Origin: Microvirga sp. KLBC 81 | Lineage (GTDB): Bacteria > Pseudomonadota > Alphaproteobacteria > Rhizobiales > Beijerinckiaceae | Length of the DNA: 64,000 nucleotides | Reading direction: 5' to 3' | Assembly (NCBI RefSeq): GCF_003075415.1 | Contig: NZ_QDAH01000021.1 | Coordinates: forward strand, 1 to 64,000 | Shown here: in pieces, positions 7,755 to 17,214 of the stretch | How the letters are laid out: each line of letters begins with the position of its first letter | Position numbering within the stretch: the stretch's first letter is position 1 | Program-made: the position numbers and the translations under genes | Notes under the pieces: model-generated | Database searches by the model: none | Told to the model about the DNA's origin: nothing | The model's input: only the letters and a program-made list of their open reading frames with translations

Positions 7755-9269
7755 TCATGCCGCGACGGACGACGTCTTTGGTCGTGCGGACTTGCTCATC
7801 AGGCTGCTGAGAACGGGGCCGAAGGCAAGCAAGAGACCGATTGCCATGAGCGTCGCGACCAGCCCGTTCGACCAGAAGATCGATAAGGATCCCTTCGACA
7901 TGATCATGGACTGTCGGAAGGCGTCCTCTGCCTTGTCTCCGATCACCATCGCCAGCACGAGCGGAGCAACCGGATAATCCAGTTTCTTGAACAAGTATCC
8001 CACAATGCCGAAGGTTAACGCCAACCAGAGATCAAAAGGACGTCCTGCAACGGTGTAGGCACCGATGAAGCACACGATCACAATCACTGGACCAATGATG
8101 GCGAATGGAATGCGCAGGATCGATGCGAAAAGGGGGATGGTCGCGAGCACCAGGAGAACGGCAACCACGTTGCCGAGATACATGCTGGCAATCAGCCCCC
8201 ACACGAAGTCAGGACGCTCAATGAACAGCATGGGCCCGGGATTGAGACCCCAGATCATCAGGCCGCCCATCATAACCGCGGCGGTTGCGGATCCAGGTAC
8301 GCCAAGGGCGAGCATTGGCAGAATGGCGCTGCTGCCTGCAGCATGATCTGCCGTTTCTGGAGCCACGACTCCTTCCGGCTCACCCTTGCCGAACCCCTCC
8401 TTGCGGCGGGAGAGGCGCTTGGCCAAACCATAGCTCATGAAGGAAGCCGCTGTCGGACCGCCCGGAGTGATCCCCATCCAGCAACCGATCGCACTGCTGC
8501 GGAGGAGCGTCACCCAATAGCGCGGAAGAGTCGCAATGGTCTTGAGCACGTCCCGGGCCCGGACACGCGCATTGATACCCTCGAAGCGAAGTCCTTCTTC
8601 CATGGTGAGCATGAGTTCACCAATCCCAAAGAGGCCGATGACCGCGATGAGAAAGCTGATCCCCGACAGGAGTTCACTGAACCCGTAGGTAAGGCGCAGT
8701 CCGCCCGACACCGTATCCATACCCACCGCCGCGAAGGCGAAGCCTAGCCCCATCGAGACAACGGTCTTGAAAGGAGATGCCGCACCAAGTCCGATGAAGC
8801 TGGCGAAAGCCAGAAAGTAAACAGCGAAGTACTCGGGCGAACTGAACCGAAGGGCAAATTTCGCCACCCAGGTCGAAAGAACCGTGATCAGGATCACGCC
8901 GACCAAGGCACCGAAGCCGGCCGACAGGAACGCAAGCGTCAATGCCTGCGTGGCCTGGCCCTGTTGAGCCATCGGATAGCCATCCAATGTCGTCGCGACA
9001 GAGGAAGGTTCGCCCGGAATGTTGAAGAGGATAGATGTGGTAGATCCGCCAAAGAGTGCGCCCCAGTACATACTGGTGAGAAGAATGATGGCAGCAACCG
9101 GATCCATCGAAAAGGTCAGGGGCAAAAGCAGCGAAACGCCATTGGGCGCGCCGAGCCCCGGGAGGACGCCCACAAGGATTCCAAGAAGAACTCCGACCAT
9201 CATCAGCATGACATGGTAGGTCGTCAGTGCGACGCCGAAGCCTTGAAGAAGCGATGCAAAATTTTCCAC
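7755..9269 (-). CDS. tctA: tripartite tricarboxylate transporter large permease (TctA)
   Basis: A 504-residue protein with about ten or more hydrophobic segments and the conserved TctA motifs VLPGLGAPNGVSLLLPLTFS near residue 37 and MGITPGGPTAASFMSYGLAK near 265. It is the large membrane subunit of a TctABC secondary carboxylate importer. The start is GTG. Gene order tctC-tctB-tctA is complete and lies between pdxA2 and ltnD, so the likely cargo is a four-carbon sugar acid such as threonate or erythronate; that is inferred from context. Confidence 0.93.
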   Translation of the reverse strand: MENFASLLQGFGVALTTYHVMLMMVGVLLGILVGVLPGLGAPNGVSLLLPLTFSMDPVAAIILLTSMYWGALFGGSTTSILFNIPGEPSSVATTLDGYPMAQQGQATQALTLAFLSAGFGALVGVILITVLSTWVAKFALRFSSPEYFAVYFLAFASFIGLGAASPFKTVVSMGLGFAFAAVGMDTVSGGLRLTYGFSELLSGISFLIAVIGLFGIGELMLTMEEGLRFEGINARVRARDVLKTIATLPRYWVTLLRSSAIGCWMGITPGGPTAASFMSYGLAKRLSRRKEGFGKGEPEGVVAPETADHAAGSSAILPMLALGVPGSATAAVMMGGLMIWGLNPGPMLFIERPDFVWGLIASMYLGNVVAVLLVLATIPLFASILRIPFAIIGPVIVIVCFIGAYTVAGRPFDLWLALTFGIVGYLFKKLDYPVAPLVLAMVIGDKAEDAFRQSMIMSKGSLSIFWSNGLVATLMAIGLLLAFGPVLSSLMSKSARPKTSSVAA

Positions 9270-9294
9270 GGCCTGTCTCCGTCAGGGTTGGAGG

Positions 9295-9783
9295 CTAATA
9301 GAGGCCCAGAGCGGCTTCGAGCGGACCTTTCAGGAGAGGAACCTGAAATGCCACTTCCAGCACGAGGTAAAAAGCAATGGCCGCAGCAACACCTGAAGCG
9401 GCCGATATGATGAGGCGATACTTTCCTTGCACCCACATGACGAAGGTGAGGTAGAGGGCTGCCGCCACATAGAGCCCAAGCAGACGGGCGACCACCACGA
9501 AGACGACCATCGGGATAAAGAACGATGCAACACGCCTCGCCTGTTCGCGGCCGAGGAAAACTGATCGCAGTTCTTGTCGCCCGACGATCGATTGCACCAC
9601 CGTGCCGAGGCTTGCGGCAATGATCAGCAGGCCGATGTAGAATGGAAACGCGCCAGGCTCCGGCCCCGCATCACCCCAGCCGATACCGAATTCCAGAGCA
9701 CCGACAACCGCTGCGAGGCCCAAGCCTGCCGTCAAAGTCGCCGTACCGAGTTCAGCCGCAAAACGAGAAATCATGATGTTCAT
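9295..9783 (-). CDS. tctB: tripartite tricarboxylate transporter small permease (TctB)
   Basis: A 162-residue membrane protein with four hydrophobic stretches: a first one around residues 12-32, then FPFYIGLLIIAASLGTVVQS, FIPMVVFVVVARLLGLYVAA and a C-terminal one. Size and the motif GPEPGAFPFYIGLL fit TctB. It stops 25 bases before tctA starts and follows tctC by about 70 bases. It works with TctA in the inner membrane. Confidence 0.9.
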   Translation of the reverse strand: MNIMISRFAAELGTATLTAGLGLAAVVGALEFGIGWGDAGPEPGAFPFYIGLLIIAASLGTVVQSIVGRQELRSVFLGREQARRVASFFIPMVVFVVVARLLGLYVAAALYLTFVMWVQGKYRLIISAASGVAAAIAFYLVLEVAFQVPLLKGPLEAALGLY

Positions 9784-9855
9784 CCTGATCTGGTGAGCGC
9801 CGTATGGATGGGCCAGCGCGAACGAGAGCCGCGCTGGCCACCGGAAGCATCACGC

Positions 9856-10851
9856 TCAGCGGACGATCCAGCCTTCCTTCTCGAAGACCTTGCGATTCTT
9901 GGCTTCGTCTTCCGCAACGAAACTCTTCAGTTGCTCACCGGCCAGGAAGCGATCTGTTTGGGACGTACGCTCGACATACTCTTTCCACTCAGGCGTCTCG
10001 CTGACCTTCTTGAGCACATCTGCATAATATGTGGTAGCTTCGGAAGGAACACCGCCCGGCAGCCACACGGTGCGCGGCATCTGGAATTGGTCGATGGAGA
10101 TTCCTGCTTCCTTGCAGGTGGGGATGTCGGACCATCCCATGGTGGCCGTCACCTTCTGGCCTGATTGAAGACGCGTCGGGCTGAACACGCAGAGCGGGGT
10201 GATCGCTCCGGCCTTCCACTGGCCGGCATTCTCGTTCGGGTTGTTGGTGTTGGAGTCGATATGGCCACCAGCAAGCTGCACACCAGCCGCACCACCGCCC
10301 TGGAACGGAACGTAGATGAACTTCGCGCCCGTCGCGTCCTGAATCAGGCTTGTGAGCGTCTGATCCGTGTCCTTCGACTGGCTTCCGCCCATCTTGAAAG
10401 TATCAGGCTTCGCCTTTACCGCCTCGATGAAGCTCTTCGCATCCTTATAGGGCGAGCTTGCGTTGACCCAAAGCAGGAACTCATCAAGCGCCATGGCCGC
10501 AACCGGCGTTAGTTCGTCCGCCTTGTATGCGAGCTTCGCCACATATGGCAGGAGATAGGCGTTGTTCGTTCCGAACGTCAGCTTGTGGGGATCCCCGGCA
10601 GCGACTTTGGTGTAGACATATCCCTCGGCGCCACTGCCGCCCCCCTTGTTGGTGACGACGATCGACTGGTCCATCAATTTGTACTTGGAGATGATGGACT
10701 GCACGACGCGAGCGAAGTTGTCCGTGCCGCCGCCTGGGCTTGACGTCACAATGAACTCCACCGGCTTGGTCGGCTTCCAGTCAGCTTGCGCCCCTCCTGC
10801 GAGGGTGACCGCGAGGGCAGTCGCAACCAACCATGACGTTTTCTTGAGCAT
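9856..10851 (-). CDS. tctC: tripartite tricarboxylate transporter periplasmic binding protein (TctC/Bug family)
   Basis: A 331-residue secreted protein. Residues 1-23 are a Sec signal peptide ending AQA. The mature part begins with the Bug-family pattern KPVEFIVTSSPGGGTDNFAR and has YVPFQGGGAAGVQLAGGHID later. It delivers the substrate to TctAB. The tct genes sit inside a tetronate cluster, suggesting threonate or erythronate binding. About 75 bases separate it from pdxA2 upstream. Confidence 0.9.
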   Translation of the reverse strand: MLKKTSWLVATALAVTLAGGAQADWKPTKPVEFIVTSSPGGGTDNFARVVQSIISKYKLMDQSIVVTNKGGGSGAEGYVYTKVAAGDPHKLTFGTNNAYLLPYVAKLAYKADELTPVAAMALDEFLLWVNASSPYKDAKSFIEAVKAKPDTFKMGGSQSKDTDQTLTSLIQDATGAKFIYVPFQGGGAAGVQLAGGHIDSNTNNPNENAGQWKAGAITPLCVFSPTRLQSGQKVTATMGWSDIPTCKEAGISIDQFQMPRTVWLPGGVPSEATTYYADVLKKVSETPEWKEYVERTSQTDRFLAGEQLKSFVAEDEAKNRKVFEKEGWIVR

Positions 10852-10926
10852 TATTCTTTCTCCCTTTGAGTGTTTCCAATCGATGGCGTCAGCTTGGATG
10901 CCGATCTTGTTGTGCTGATCTAGCTC

Positions 10927-12006
10927 TTAGGAATTGACGGCTGCGGCGAAGTTTTCTGCAACCTCCGTTTGGGCTCTGCGAGCACGCACCTCGGAGCCCA
11001 TGCGAATGGCGAGGGAAAGCGCCTCACGGCTTGCGCCGAGATTGGCGATTCCGCGCCCGGCGATTTCGTAGGCCGTGCCATGAGCCGGGGTGCAGATCGG
11101 GAACGGGAAGCCGCCGATCAGCGTGACGCCGCGATCAAACCCCATCAGCTTCATCGCGATCTGACCTTGATCGTGGTACATCGTCAGAACGGCGTCGAAG
11201 TCACCGTTTTTGGCCCGCAGGAACACGGTGTCGGACGGGAACGGACCGTCGACGGCAAAGCCTTGCGCAAGAGCCTTGCGGACAGCGGGCTCGATGACCT
11301 CGATCTCCTCACTGCCGAAGTTGCCGCCGTCACCCGCATGCGGGTTGAGCCCAGCGACAGCGATGCGCGGCGGGTTGAAGCCGGCGGCTCTCATGCACTG
11401 ATCCGCCAGGGTGAGAGACCTCAGGATCGACTGCTCCGTGATGGCGGAGGATACCTTCGCGAGCGGAATATGCGAGGTGACGCGGGCATTCCAGAGCCTG
11501 CCCAGTACGTTGAATTCACTTGCCGCCACGGGCGTCTTCAGCACGTCGCGCACGAAGCGGATTTCGTCGTCGTAGCCGTCGTAAGCGAGGCGCATGGCCT
11601 TCTTGTTAAACGGGGTGAAGAACACGCCATCCGCGCGCCCGGAATGCGCCAGAAGCAGGGCGCGCCGGAAGTTCTCGGTGGCGAACAAGCCGCCCTCGAG
11701 AGTAGCGGTGGCGGGCGTCACCTGATCGGGACTGAGGTTCTTCAGATCGATGAAGACAGGCCGGAGGGCACGCTCGGGAACGGCCTGCTCCGACGCGACG
11801 ACCTCCACATCGACACCGACGCCCGCAACCTTTGCGCCCTGCTCCAGGATCCGCAGGTCGCCGAAGATCACGAGATGCGCGCCTTCGCGGAACTCATCGG
11901 ACGCGATCAGCTTTGCGGCCAATTCCGGACTGATGCCTGCAGGATCCCCCATCGCGAAGGCAATGGTGGGCTTGGCCTGGGGGATAGATGATGAACTCGC
12001 GCTCAC
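10927..12006 (-). CDS. pdxA2: PdxA2-type 4-phospho-tetronate dehydrogenase
   Basis: A 359-residue PdxA-family NAD-dependent dehydrogenase: FAMGDPAGISPELAAKLIAS at the start, TPFNKKAMRL, an ARVTSHIPLAKV segment, and AVAGLNPHAGDGGNFGSEE with the metal-binding histidine region. PdxA2 proteins oxidise and decarboxylate 4-phospho-D-threonate or -erythronate to DHAP, rather than serving vitamin B6 synthesis. The neighbours (tctCBA, ltnD, otnC/I/K) make the catabolic role much more likely. It is the first gene of the minus-strand arm and lies opposite the gntR gene. Confidence 0.85.
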   Translation of the reverse strand: MSASSSSIPQAKPTIAFAMGDPAGISPELAAKLIASDEFREGAHLVIFGDLRILEQGAKVAGVGVDVEVVASEQAVPERALRPVFIDLKNLSPDQVTPATATLEGGLFATENFRRALLLAHSGRADGVFFTPFNKKAMRLAYDGYDDEIRFVRDVLKTPVAASEFNVLGRLWNARVTSHIPLAKVSSAITEQSILRSLTLADQCMRAAGFNPPRIAVAGLNPHAGDGGNFGSEEIEVIEPAVRKALAQGFAVDGPFPSDTVFLRAKNGDFDAVLTMYHDQGQIAMKLMGFDRGVTLIGGFPFPICTPAHGTAYEIAGRGIANLGASREALSLAIRMGSEVRARRAQTEVAENFAAAVNS

Positions 12007-12046
12007 GGCAACCTCTTCCTCAACGTTAACCGGACGGTAACAGCCA

Positions 12047-12083
12047 AAAATTCAGTACGCAAGTATGCTGTATGCAGAATTTT
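12047..12083. promoter_or_regulatory. candidate GntR operator between the two tetronate arms
   Basis: An imperfect inverted repeat: AAAATTCAGTACGCA (12047-12061), a 7-base centre, then TGTATGCAGAATTTT (12069-12083). The two arms match at about 11 of 15 positions when one is reverse-complemented. The AT-rich element sits between divergent pdxA2 and gntR, where the FCD-type regulator encoded at 12160 would be expected to act on both arms. Confidence 0.5.
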
Positions 12084-12159
12084 GTTTGAGGAAACTCAGA
12101 ATAAAGTTTATGAAAGGCGGTATGGACCCGAAACCATTGGGACAGACAGGTGGCTGAGC

Positions 12160-12861
12160 ATGGATCAATCAATGGCAACCGGAATGACAGATCTGCTGGC
12201 TGAGGATCTCGACGGGCGCGGACCCATTGCCCGCCCCAGTCTTCATGATGCCATCGTGACTCGGGTCCGAGACATGATCATCGAGGGCGAGCTCCCTCCC
12301 GGGAGCCGGATTCACGAAGGCAACCTCGGCAGTAAGCTCGGGGTTTCGCGAACGCCCCTGCGGGAAGCTCTCAAGTTTCTGGCGAGCGAAGGGCTGGTTG
12401 AGCTCTCCCCCGGAAAAGGCGCTGTGGTGCGCCAGTTCACGGCGAAAGACGTTCACGACAGTCTGGTGGTTCTTGGCAATCTCGAAGGTCTTGCAGGTCG
12501 CCTTGCCTGCGAGCACGCCTCGGACGACGAGATCCGGGACGTGCGCGAGCTGCACGATCGTATGATCGAGATGTACCAGCGGCGGGATCGCCTACCCTAT
12601 TTCAAGCTGAACCAGAACATTCATTCGGCCATTCTTCGCCTGTCCAAGAACGAGGCATTGGCGTACGTGCATGGCATCTTGCAGGCCCGCCTGCGGCGCA
12701 TCCGCTACATCGGCAACGAGGGGCCTGAAAAATGGGCCGGCGCCGTGGCGGACCACGAAGAGATGATCTCGGCCTTGGAGGCGCGGGATGCCGAGCGTCT
12801 GAGCAAGGTGCTGACAGCCCATATGGAGAAAACCTGGGAGCGGGTCAGAAACTCCCTCTGA
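12160..12861 (+). CDS. GntR-family (FCD/FadR-type) transcriptional regulator
   Basis: A 233-residue regulator. The N-terminal winged helix includes LHDAIVTRVRDMIIEGELPP and LGSKLGVSRTPLREALKFLA; the C-terminal all-helical FCD domain contains ERVRDMH-like helices and the metal/ligand histidines in LNQNIHSAILRL and VADHEEMISALEARD. An in-frame start at 12082 exists, but it would place the N-terminus over the inverted repeat, so the ATG at 12160 is preferred. It is the first gene of the plus-strand otn arm and very likely the local regulator, with a tetronate or pathway intermediate as effector (inference). Confidence 0.88.
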   Translation: MDQSMATGMTDLLAEDLDGRGPIARPSLHDAIVTRVRDMIIEGELPPGSRIHEGNLGSKLGVSRTPLREALKFLASEGLVELSPGKGAVVRQFTAKDVHDSLVVLGNLEGLAGRLACEHASDDEIRDVRELHDRMIEMYQRRDRLPYFKLNQNIHSAILRLSKNEALAYVHGILQARLRRIRYIGNEGPEKWAGAVADHEEMISALEARDAERLSKVLTAHMEKTWERVRNSL

Positions 12862-12922
12862 GAACATCCCGCCTCGCTGCCGCCCGATCCGCTCCACCCC
12901 GAATACCTCCGAGAGGCCTGAC

Positions 12923-13639
12923 GTGAGCGATGAAAGCCATCTCCGCGAATTGATCTGCCGCTTCGGCCGCTCTCTGTTCGAACGCGGCCTGACGACCGGA
13001 TCGTCCGGCAACATCTCGGTTCGCTTGAACGACGGGGGATGGCTGGCGACACCGACAAACAGTTCCCTCGGCTTCCTCGACCCAGCTGGGCTGAGCCGCC
13101 TCGATCCGGATGGCCGCCTTGTTTCCGGCGACGCCCCCACGAAGGAGCTTCCGCTCCACTCGGCCCTTTACGAGACCCGCAGGGATGCCGGTGCAATCGT
13201 CCATCTGCACTCGACCCACTCGGTCGCGGTCTCAATGCTGCCGGACGTGAATCCAGCCAATGTTCTCCCGCCATTGACCGCCTATCATGTCATGCGTGTC
13301 GGGCGGACCGTGCTCGTCCCCTACTACCGGCCGGGGGATCCTGCGGTCGCCGATGCAATCCGCGGACTGGCGGGACGTTACAGCGCGGTCCTGCTGGCCA
13401 ATCATGGGCCGGTCGTGGCCGGCCGGGATCTCGAGGCGGCGGTCTATGCGACGGAGGAGCTGGAGGAAACCGCAAAGTTGCGGCTGCTTTTGCATGGCCT
13501 CAATCCCCGTCTGCTGACCAGGGCGCAAGTCCGAGACCTCGTCACGCACTTCAAACTGGATGAAGCGATTGTCGAGGACGCCGAGCACGATCACGGCCTC
13601 TGTTCCGAGCCCCATTGCCATGTCCATAAGGGTGAGTGA
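12923..13639 (+). CDS. otnC: class II aldolase, 3-oxo-tetronate 4-phosphate decarboxylase
   Basis: A 238-residue class II aldolase/adducin-family protein. Near residue 25 it has the phosphate-binding motif TTGSSGNISVRL; the zinc site is given by IVHLHSTHSVAVS (near residue 95) and LLANHGPVVAG (near 155). The start is GTG with GAGAGG upstream. The OtnC branch of this family decarboxylates 3-oxo-tetronate 4-phosphate to DHAP. It is followed 4 bases later by otnI. The odd His-rich tail (AEHDHGLCSEPHCHVHKGE) may bind metal. Confidence 0.87.
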   Translation: MSDESHLRELICRFGRSLFERGLTTGSSGNISVRLNDGGWLATPTNSSLGFLDPAGLSRLDPDGRLVSGDAPTKELPLHSALYETRRDAGAIVHLHSTHSVAVSMLPDVNPANVLPPLTAYHVMRVGRTVLVPYYRPGDPAVADAIRGLAGRYSAVLLANHGPVVAGRDLEAAVYATEELEETAKLRLLLHGLNPRLLTRAQVRDLVTHFKLDEAIVEDAEHDHGLCSEPHCHVHKGE

Positions 13640-13643
13640 GCCA

Positions 13644-14456
13644 ATGTCCCGCTTCTCGGCCAATCTCGGTTTTCTTTTCTCCGAGCTCCCCGAACTGGAG
13701 CGCGTCGCGGCAGCTGCCAAGGCGGGCTTCAAGGCGGTGGAAATGCATTGGCCCTACCAAGTGCCCGCCACGCAGATGCGCGATGCCCTCGCCCGGAGCC
13801 GAGTGGCGATGCTCGGTTTGAACACGCCTGTCGGCAACGCTGCCGCGGGCGACTTCGGCCTGGGAGCTCTGCCGGGCCGGGAGGAGGAATTTCAGCAAGC
13901 TGTCGACCAGGCTCTGTCCTACGGAGCCGTGATCGGTGCGTCGGCTGTCCATTGCATGGCAGGCGTGGTGTCCGTGGATGCGGCGGCGCAAGCCGAGCGC
14001 ATGTTCGTCGCCAACCTGACGGCGGCTGCGGACAAGGCTGCGCAGGCCGGGATGACGGTCCTGATCGAACCGATCAATCACCGGGACAAACCTGGCTATT
14101 TCCTACATCGTATCGAGCAGGCTGCATCGATCATCGAAAAGGTCGCCCGTGCCAATGTCAGGATCATGTTCGACTGCTATCACACGCAGATCATGCAGGG
14201 CGATCTGACGAGAAGGCTCAAGGACTACCTGAACCTGATCGGCCATGTGCAGATCGCAGCGGTGCCAAGCCGGGCGGAGCCCGACGAGGGAGAGATCGAC
14301 TACCGCTACATTTGCCGGATCCTTGACCGCCTCGGATATGACGGCTGGATCGGGGCCGAATACAAACCGCGCGGACGAACGGAAGATGGCCTCGGCTGGC
14401 TCTCCGCGTGGACCCAGGATCGATCATTCTCAAGTTCCCTTGGAGGTGCGGCATGA
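13644..14456 (+). CDS. otnI: 2-oxo-tetronate isomerase (hydroxypyruvate isomerase family)
   Basis: A 270-residue TIM-barrel protein of the Hyi/OtnI family: FSANLGFLFSELPELERVAA at the N-terminus, then VLIEPINHRDKPGYFL with a metal-binding Glu, MFDCYHTQIMQGDL, and GEIDYRYICRILDRLGYDGW near the end. OtnI interconverts 2-oxo- and 3-oxo-tetronate. The ATG at 13644 is chosen because MSRFSANLGF is the usual family start. The stop overlaps the otnK start (ATGA). Confidence 0.9.
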   Translation: MSRFSANLGFLFSELPELERVAAAAKAGFKAVEMHWPYQVPATQMRDALARSRVAMLGLNTPVGNAAAGDFGLGALPGREEEFQQAVDQALSYGAVIGASAVHCMAGVVSVDAAAQAERMFVANLTAAADKAAQAGMTVLIEPINHRDKPGYFLHRIEQAASIIEKVARANVRIMFDCYHTQIMQGDLTRRLKDYLNLIGHVQIAAVPSRAEPDEGEIDYRYICRILDRLGYDGWIGAEYKPRGRTEDGLGWLSAWTQDRSFSSSLGGAA

Positions 14457-15718
14457 AGCTCGGATGCATAGCGGACGATCTGACGGGAGCCACAGATCTC
14501 GCACTCATGCTGGCCCGTGAAGGGCTTCGGACCACTCAGACGATCGGTGTTCCGCGGGCAGACCTCGATCTTTCGGGCGCGGATGCCGTCGTCGTGGCCC
14601 TGAAATCCAGGACTATTTCGGCACAGGACGCCATCGATCAATCGCTCGCAGCCGCGCAGGCTCTCCGGAAGGCCGGCGCACGAAACCTCTTCTTCAAATA
14701 TTGCTCCACCTTCGACTCCACGGATGAGGGCAATATCGGGCCGGTGACAGAGGCTTTGCTCAACCTGACGAGCAGTGATTTCACCCTCGCCTGCCCTGCC
14801 TTTCCGGCCAACGGCCGCACAATCTACAAGGGCCATCTGTTCGTGAACGGCGTGCCGCTGCACGAGAGCAGCATGAAGGATCATCCGCTCACGCCCATGC
14901 GGGATTCCAATCTTGTGCGGGTTCTGCAGCGACAGACGAAACTCCCCGTCGGTCTGATTTCCTATGAGGATGTGGAAGGTGGACCGGATGCCATTCGCGC
15001 CGCCTTCGAGCGCGAAAAGGCCGCCGGGCACCGGATCGTGATCGTTGATGCCTTGAGCGACAAGCATCTGAGAGCCATCGGGCTTGCGGCGGCCGACTTC
15101 CCACTGATCACCGGCGGATCGGGAGTCGCAATGGGCTTGCCCGCGGCTTACCGGCGGAGCGCCGCCGATGCGTCGCCTTCAACGGAGAGATCCTTCGATG
15201 CTCCCGCAGGACGTAGCATCATCCTGGCCGGATCATGTTCGAGTGCGACGCAGCGCCAGGTCGAGACGGCAATCGAGGCAGGAATTCCGGCGTTCCGGCT
15301 CAATCCCACGGAGCTCGCGACCCGGGACGTCACCGCCCAAACAGCTCTCGACTGGCTCGCCGGGCAAGATGCAACCGGGCCGGTTCTCATCTATTCCACG
15401 GCGACGCCCGAGGATGTGCAGGCCGTTCAAAGCAAGCTCGGTCGCATGAACGCCGGTGAGATCGTCGAGAACACTCTCGCGCAGATTGCGCGAACTCTTC
15501 CGGCGCTCGGCATTACACGCATCATCGTCGCTGGCGGCGAAACATCGGGGGCCGTCGTGAACGCGCTTGGCGTTGAGGCGCTCGCGATCGGGCCGGAGAT
15601 CGATCCGGGCGTCCCATGGACCCGCTCGCTCGGAGGCACCGACCTCGCACTCGCGCTCAAGTCAGGCAATTTCGGCGCTCCGGACTTCTTCCTGAAGGCC
15701 TGGACGATGCTTCGGTAG
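14453..15718 (+). CDS. otnK: 3-oxo-tetronate kinase (four-carbon acid sugar kinase, DUF1537)
   Basis: A 421-residue DUF1537 kinase. N-terminal MKLGCIADDLTGATDLALML and FFKYCSTFDSTDEGNIGPVT are the sugar-acid-binding half; C-terminal GGETSGAVVNALGVEALAIG and DPGVPWTRSLGGTDLALALK are the nucleotide-binding half. OtnK phosphorylates 3-oxo-tetronate at C4 for OtnC. It is the only DUF1537 protein in the island, although a PdxA2 route would normally also need a dedicated tetronate kinase (see findings). Confidence 0.9.
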   Translation: MKLGCIADDLTGATDLALMLAREGLRTTQTIGVPRADLDLSGADAVVVALKSRTISAQDAIDQSLAAAQALRKAGARNLFFKYCSTFDSTDEGNIGPVTEALLNLTSSDFTLACPAFPANGRTIYKGHLFVNGVPLHESSMKDHPLTPMRDSNLVRVLQRQTKLPVGLISYEDVEGGPDAIRAAFEREKAAGHRIVIVDALSDKHLRAIGLAAADFPLITGGSGVAMGLPAAYRRSAADASPSTERSFDAPAGRSIILAGSCSSATQRQVETAIEAGIPAFRLNPTELATRDVTAQTALDWLAGQDATGPVLIYSTATPEDVQAVQSKLGRMNAGEIVENTLAQIARTLPALGITRIIVAGGETSGAVVNALGVEALAIGPEIDPGVPWTRSLGGTDLALALKSGNFGAPDFFLKAWTMLR

Positions 15719-15795
15719 GCCGAAAAGAGGCCTGCACCACCAAACATCAAGCACGCCGATGACGCGAGGCGCATCGGAAAAGGGAGACACGCGCC

Positions 15796-17190
15796 GTGAA
15801 CTACCACACTTACTATGCCAAAGCAGACCGGCCTGTCGAAACCTGCGTCGTAGGCACGGGCGGTTTCGGGCAGAGCTTTCTGGCCCAGGCTCAGCGCGTT
15901 CCTCTGATGAATGCGCGCATCGCCGTGGATGTCACAGCGGAGTCCGCGGCATCGGGCTTGAGAGCCGCAGGAGTCGAGCCGCGCAAAATTCAGATCTGCG
16001 AATCTGCCCGGGATGCAAGGGCCGCGTGGGATCGGGGAGAGTACATCGCGACAGGCGATTTTTCGCTCGTTGCCGAGCTTCCTTTCGACGTCGTTGTCGA
16101 AGCAACCGGGCAGCCGAAAGCGGCGGCTCACCACGCCCTGCTCGCGGTCGAAGCGGACAAGCACATCGCGCTTGTCACGAAAGAACTCGACAGCGTCGTC
16201 GGGCCAGGCCTCAAAGCTCTCGCATCCGAACGCGGCCTTATCGTTACGACCGCCGACGGCGACCAGCCGAGCCTTCTTATCGGTCTCGCCACTTGGGCGG
16301 AAGTCATGGGCTTTCATCTGATTGCCGCAGGCAAATCCAGCGAATACGACTTCGTTTTCGATCCCGTCTCAGGCCGTCTCACCAGCAACGAGCGGTTCGC
16401 CGACGATGTGGATCTCGCGCGCAACTGGACTCTCGGCGAGCGGAATGTCGGCGAGCTGCTCGAAGCGCGAAGCGCAGCCATCGCCCATTTCCCGCAGCGG
16501 GCCGTGCCAGATTTGTGCGAGCTCATGGTGGTTGCGAATGCTACCGGTCTGCAGCCCGACCGGTTCGACCTTCATGCTCCGCTCGCTCGCATCGGTGAGG
16601 TTCCTACGATCTTCGCGCATCGACAGGATGGCGGCATTCTCTCCGGGGATCGGCGTCTCGACGTGTTCCATTGCATGCGCAAGCCGGACGAGATCAGCTT
16701 CGCGGGCGGCGTCTTCGTCGTGGTGCGCTGCGACGATGCGAAAAGCTGGGACATGCTGGCCCAGAAGGGGCACATCGTCAGCCGAACGGGCGCGACCGCC
16801 ATGGTGTTCCTGCCGCGGCATCTGCTGGGGCTCGAGGCCGCCACCAGCGTCCTCGACGCGGCGGTTCACCGGATGTCCGGCTATGGCTCCGACTACCGGC
16901 CGCGCCACGACCTGATCGCCGTGGCGACCGAGGATCTCGCCGCCGGCACGACCCTGTCCATGGGAGGACATCACCATACCATCGCCGGCGTCACAGCCGA
17001 GATCCGCCCCGCCGCGCCTCTTTCGGCGACGGCACCGGCTCCGTTCTACCTCGCAGCCGATTGCCGGTTGGCCGCGCCGGTTGCCAGAGGACAGGTCATT
17101 CGGCTGGGCGATCTCGAACTGCAGGACGGATCCACCCTGATGCGATTGCGCCGTGATCAGGATGCGCGATTCTTCGAGTCGCAGGCTTAA
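15796..17190 (+). CDS. predicted NAD(P)-dependent oxidoreductase with C-terminal SAF domain
   Basis: A 464-residue protein of the homoserine-dehydrogenase-like/SAF family. Residues 10-30 hold a Rossmann motif (VETCVVGTGGFGQSFLAQA), followed by FDVVVEATGQPKAAAHHALL, KHIALVTKELDSVVGPGLKA and TTADGDQPSLLIGLATWAE. The C-terminal 100 residues (DLIAVATEDLAAGTTLSMGG, then CRLAAPVARGQVIRLGDLEL) form the SAF fold. The start is GTG after AGGGAGA. No reaction is established to my knowledge. Its place directly after otnK suggests it oxidises or releases a related sugar acid. Confidence 0.8.
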   Translation: MNYHTYYAKADRPVETCVVGTGGFGQSFLAQAQRVPLMNARIAVDVTAESAASGLRAAGVEPRKIQICESARDARAAWDRGEYIATGDFSLVAELPFDVVVEATGQPKAAAHHALLAVEADKHIALVTKELDSVVGPGLKALASERGLIVTTADGDQPSLLIGLATWAEVMGFHLIAAGKSSEYDFVFDPVSGRLTSNERFADDVDLARNWTLGERNVGELLEARSAAIAHFPQRAVPDLCELMVVANATGLQPDRFDLHAPLARIGEVPTIFAHRQDGGILSGDRRLDVFHCMRKPDEISFAGGVFVVVRCDDAKSWDMLAQKGHIVSRTGATAMVFLPRHLLGLEAATSVLDAAVHRMSGYGSDYRPRHDLIAVATEDLAAGTTLSMGGHHHTIAGVTAEIRPAAPLSATAPAPFYLAADCRLAAPVARGQVIRLGDLELQDGSTLMRLRRDQDARFFESQA

Positions 17191-17214
17191 GTGCCTCATG
17201 TGAGTTTGTCGCCC

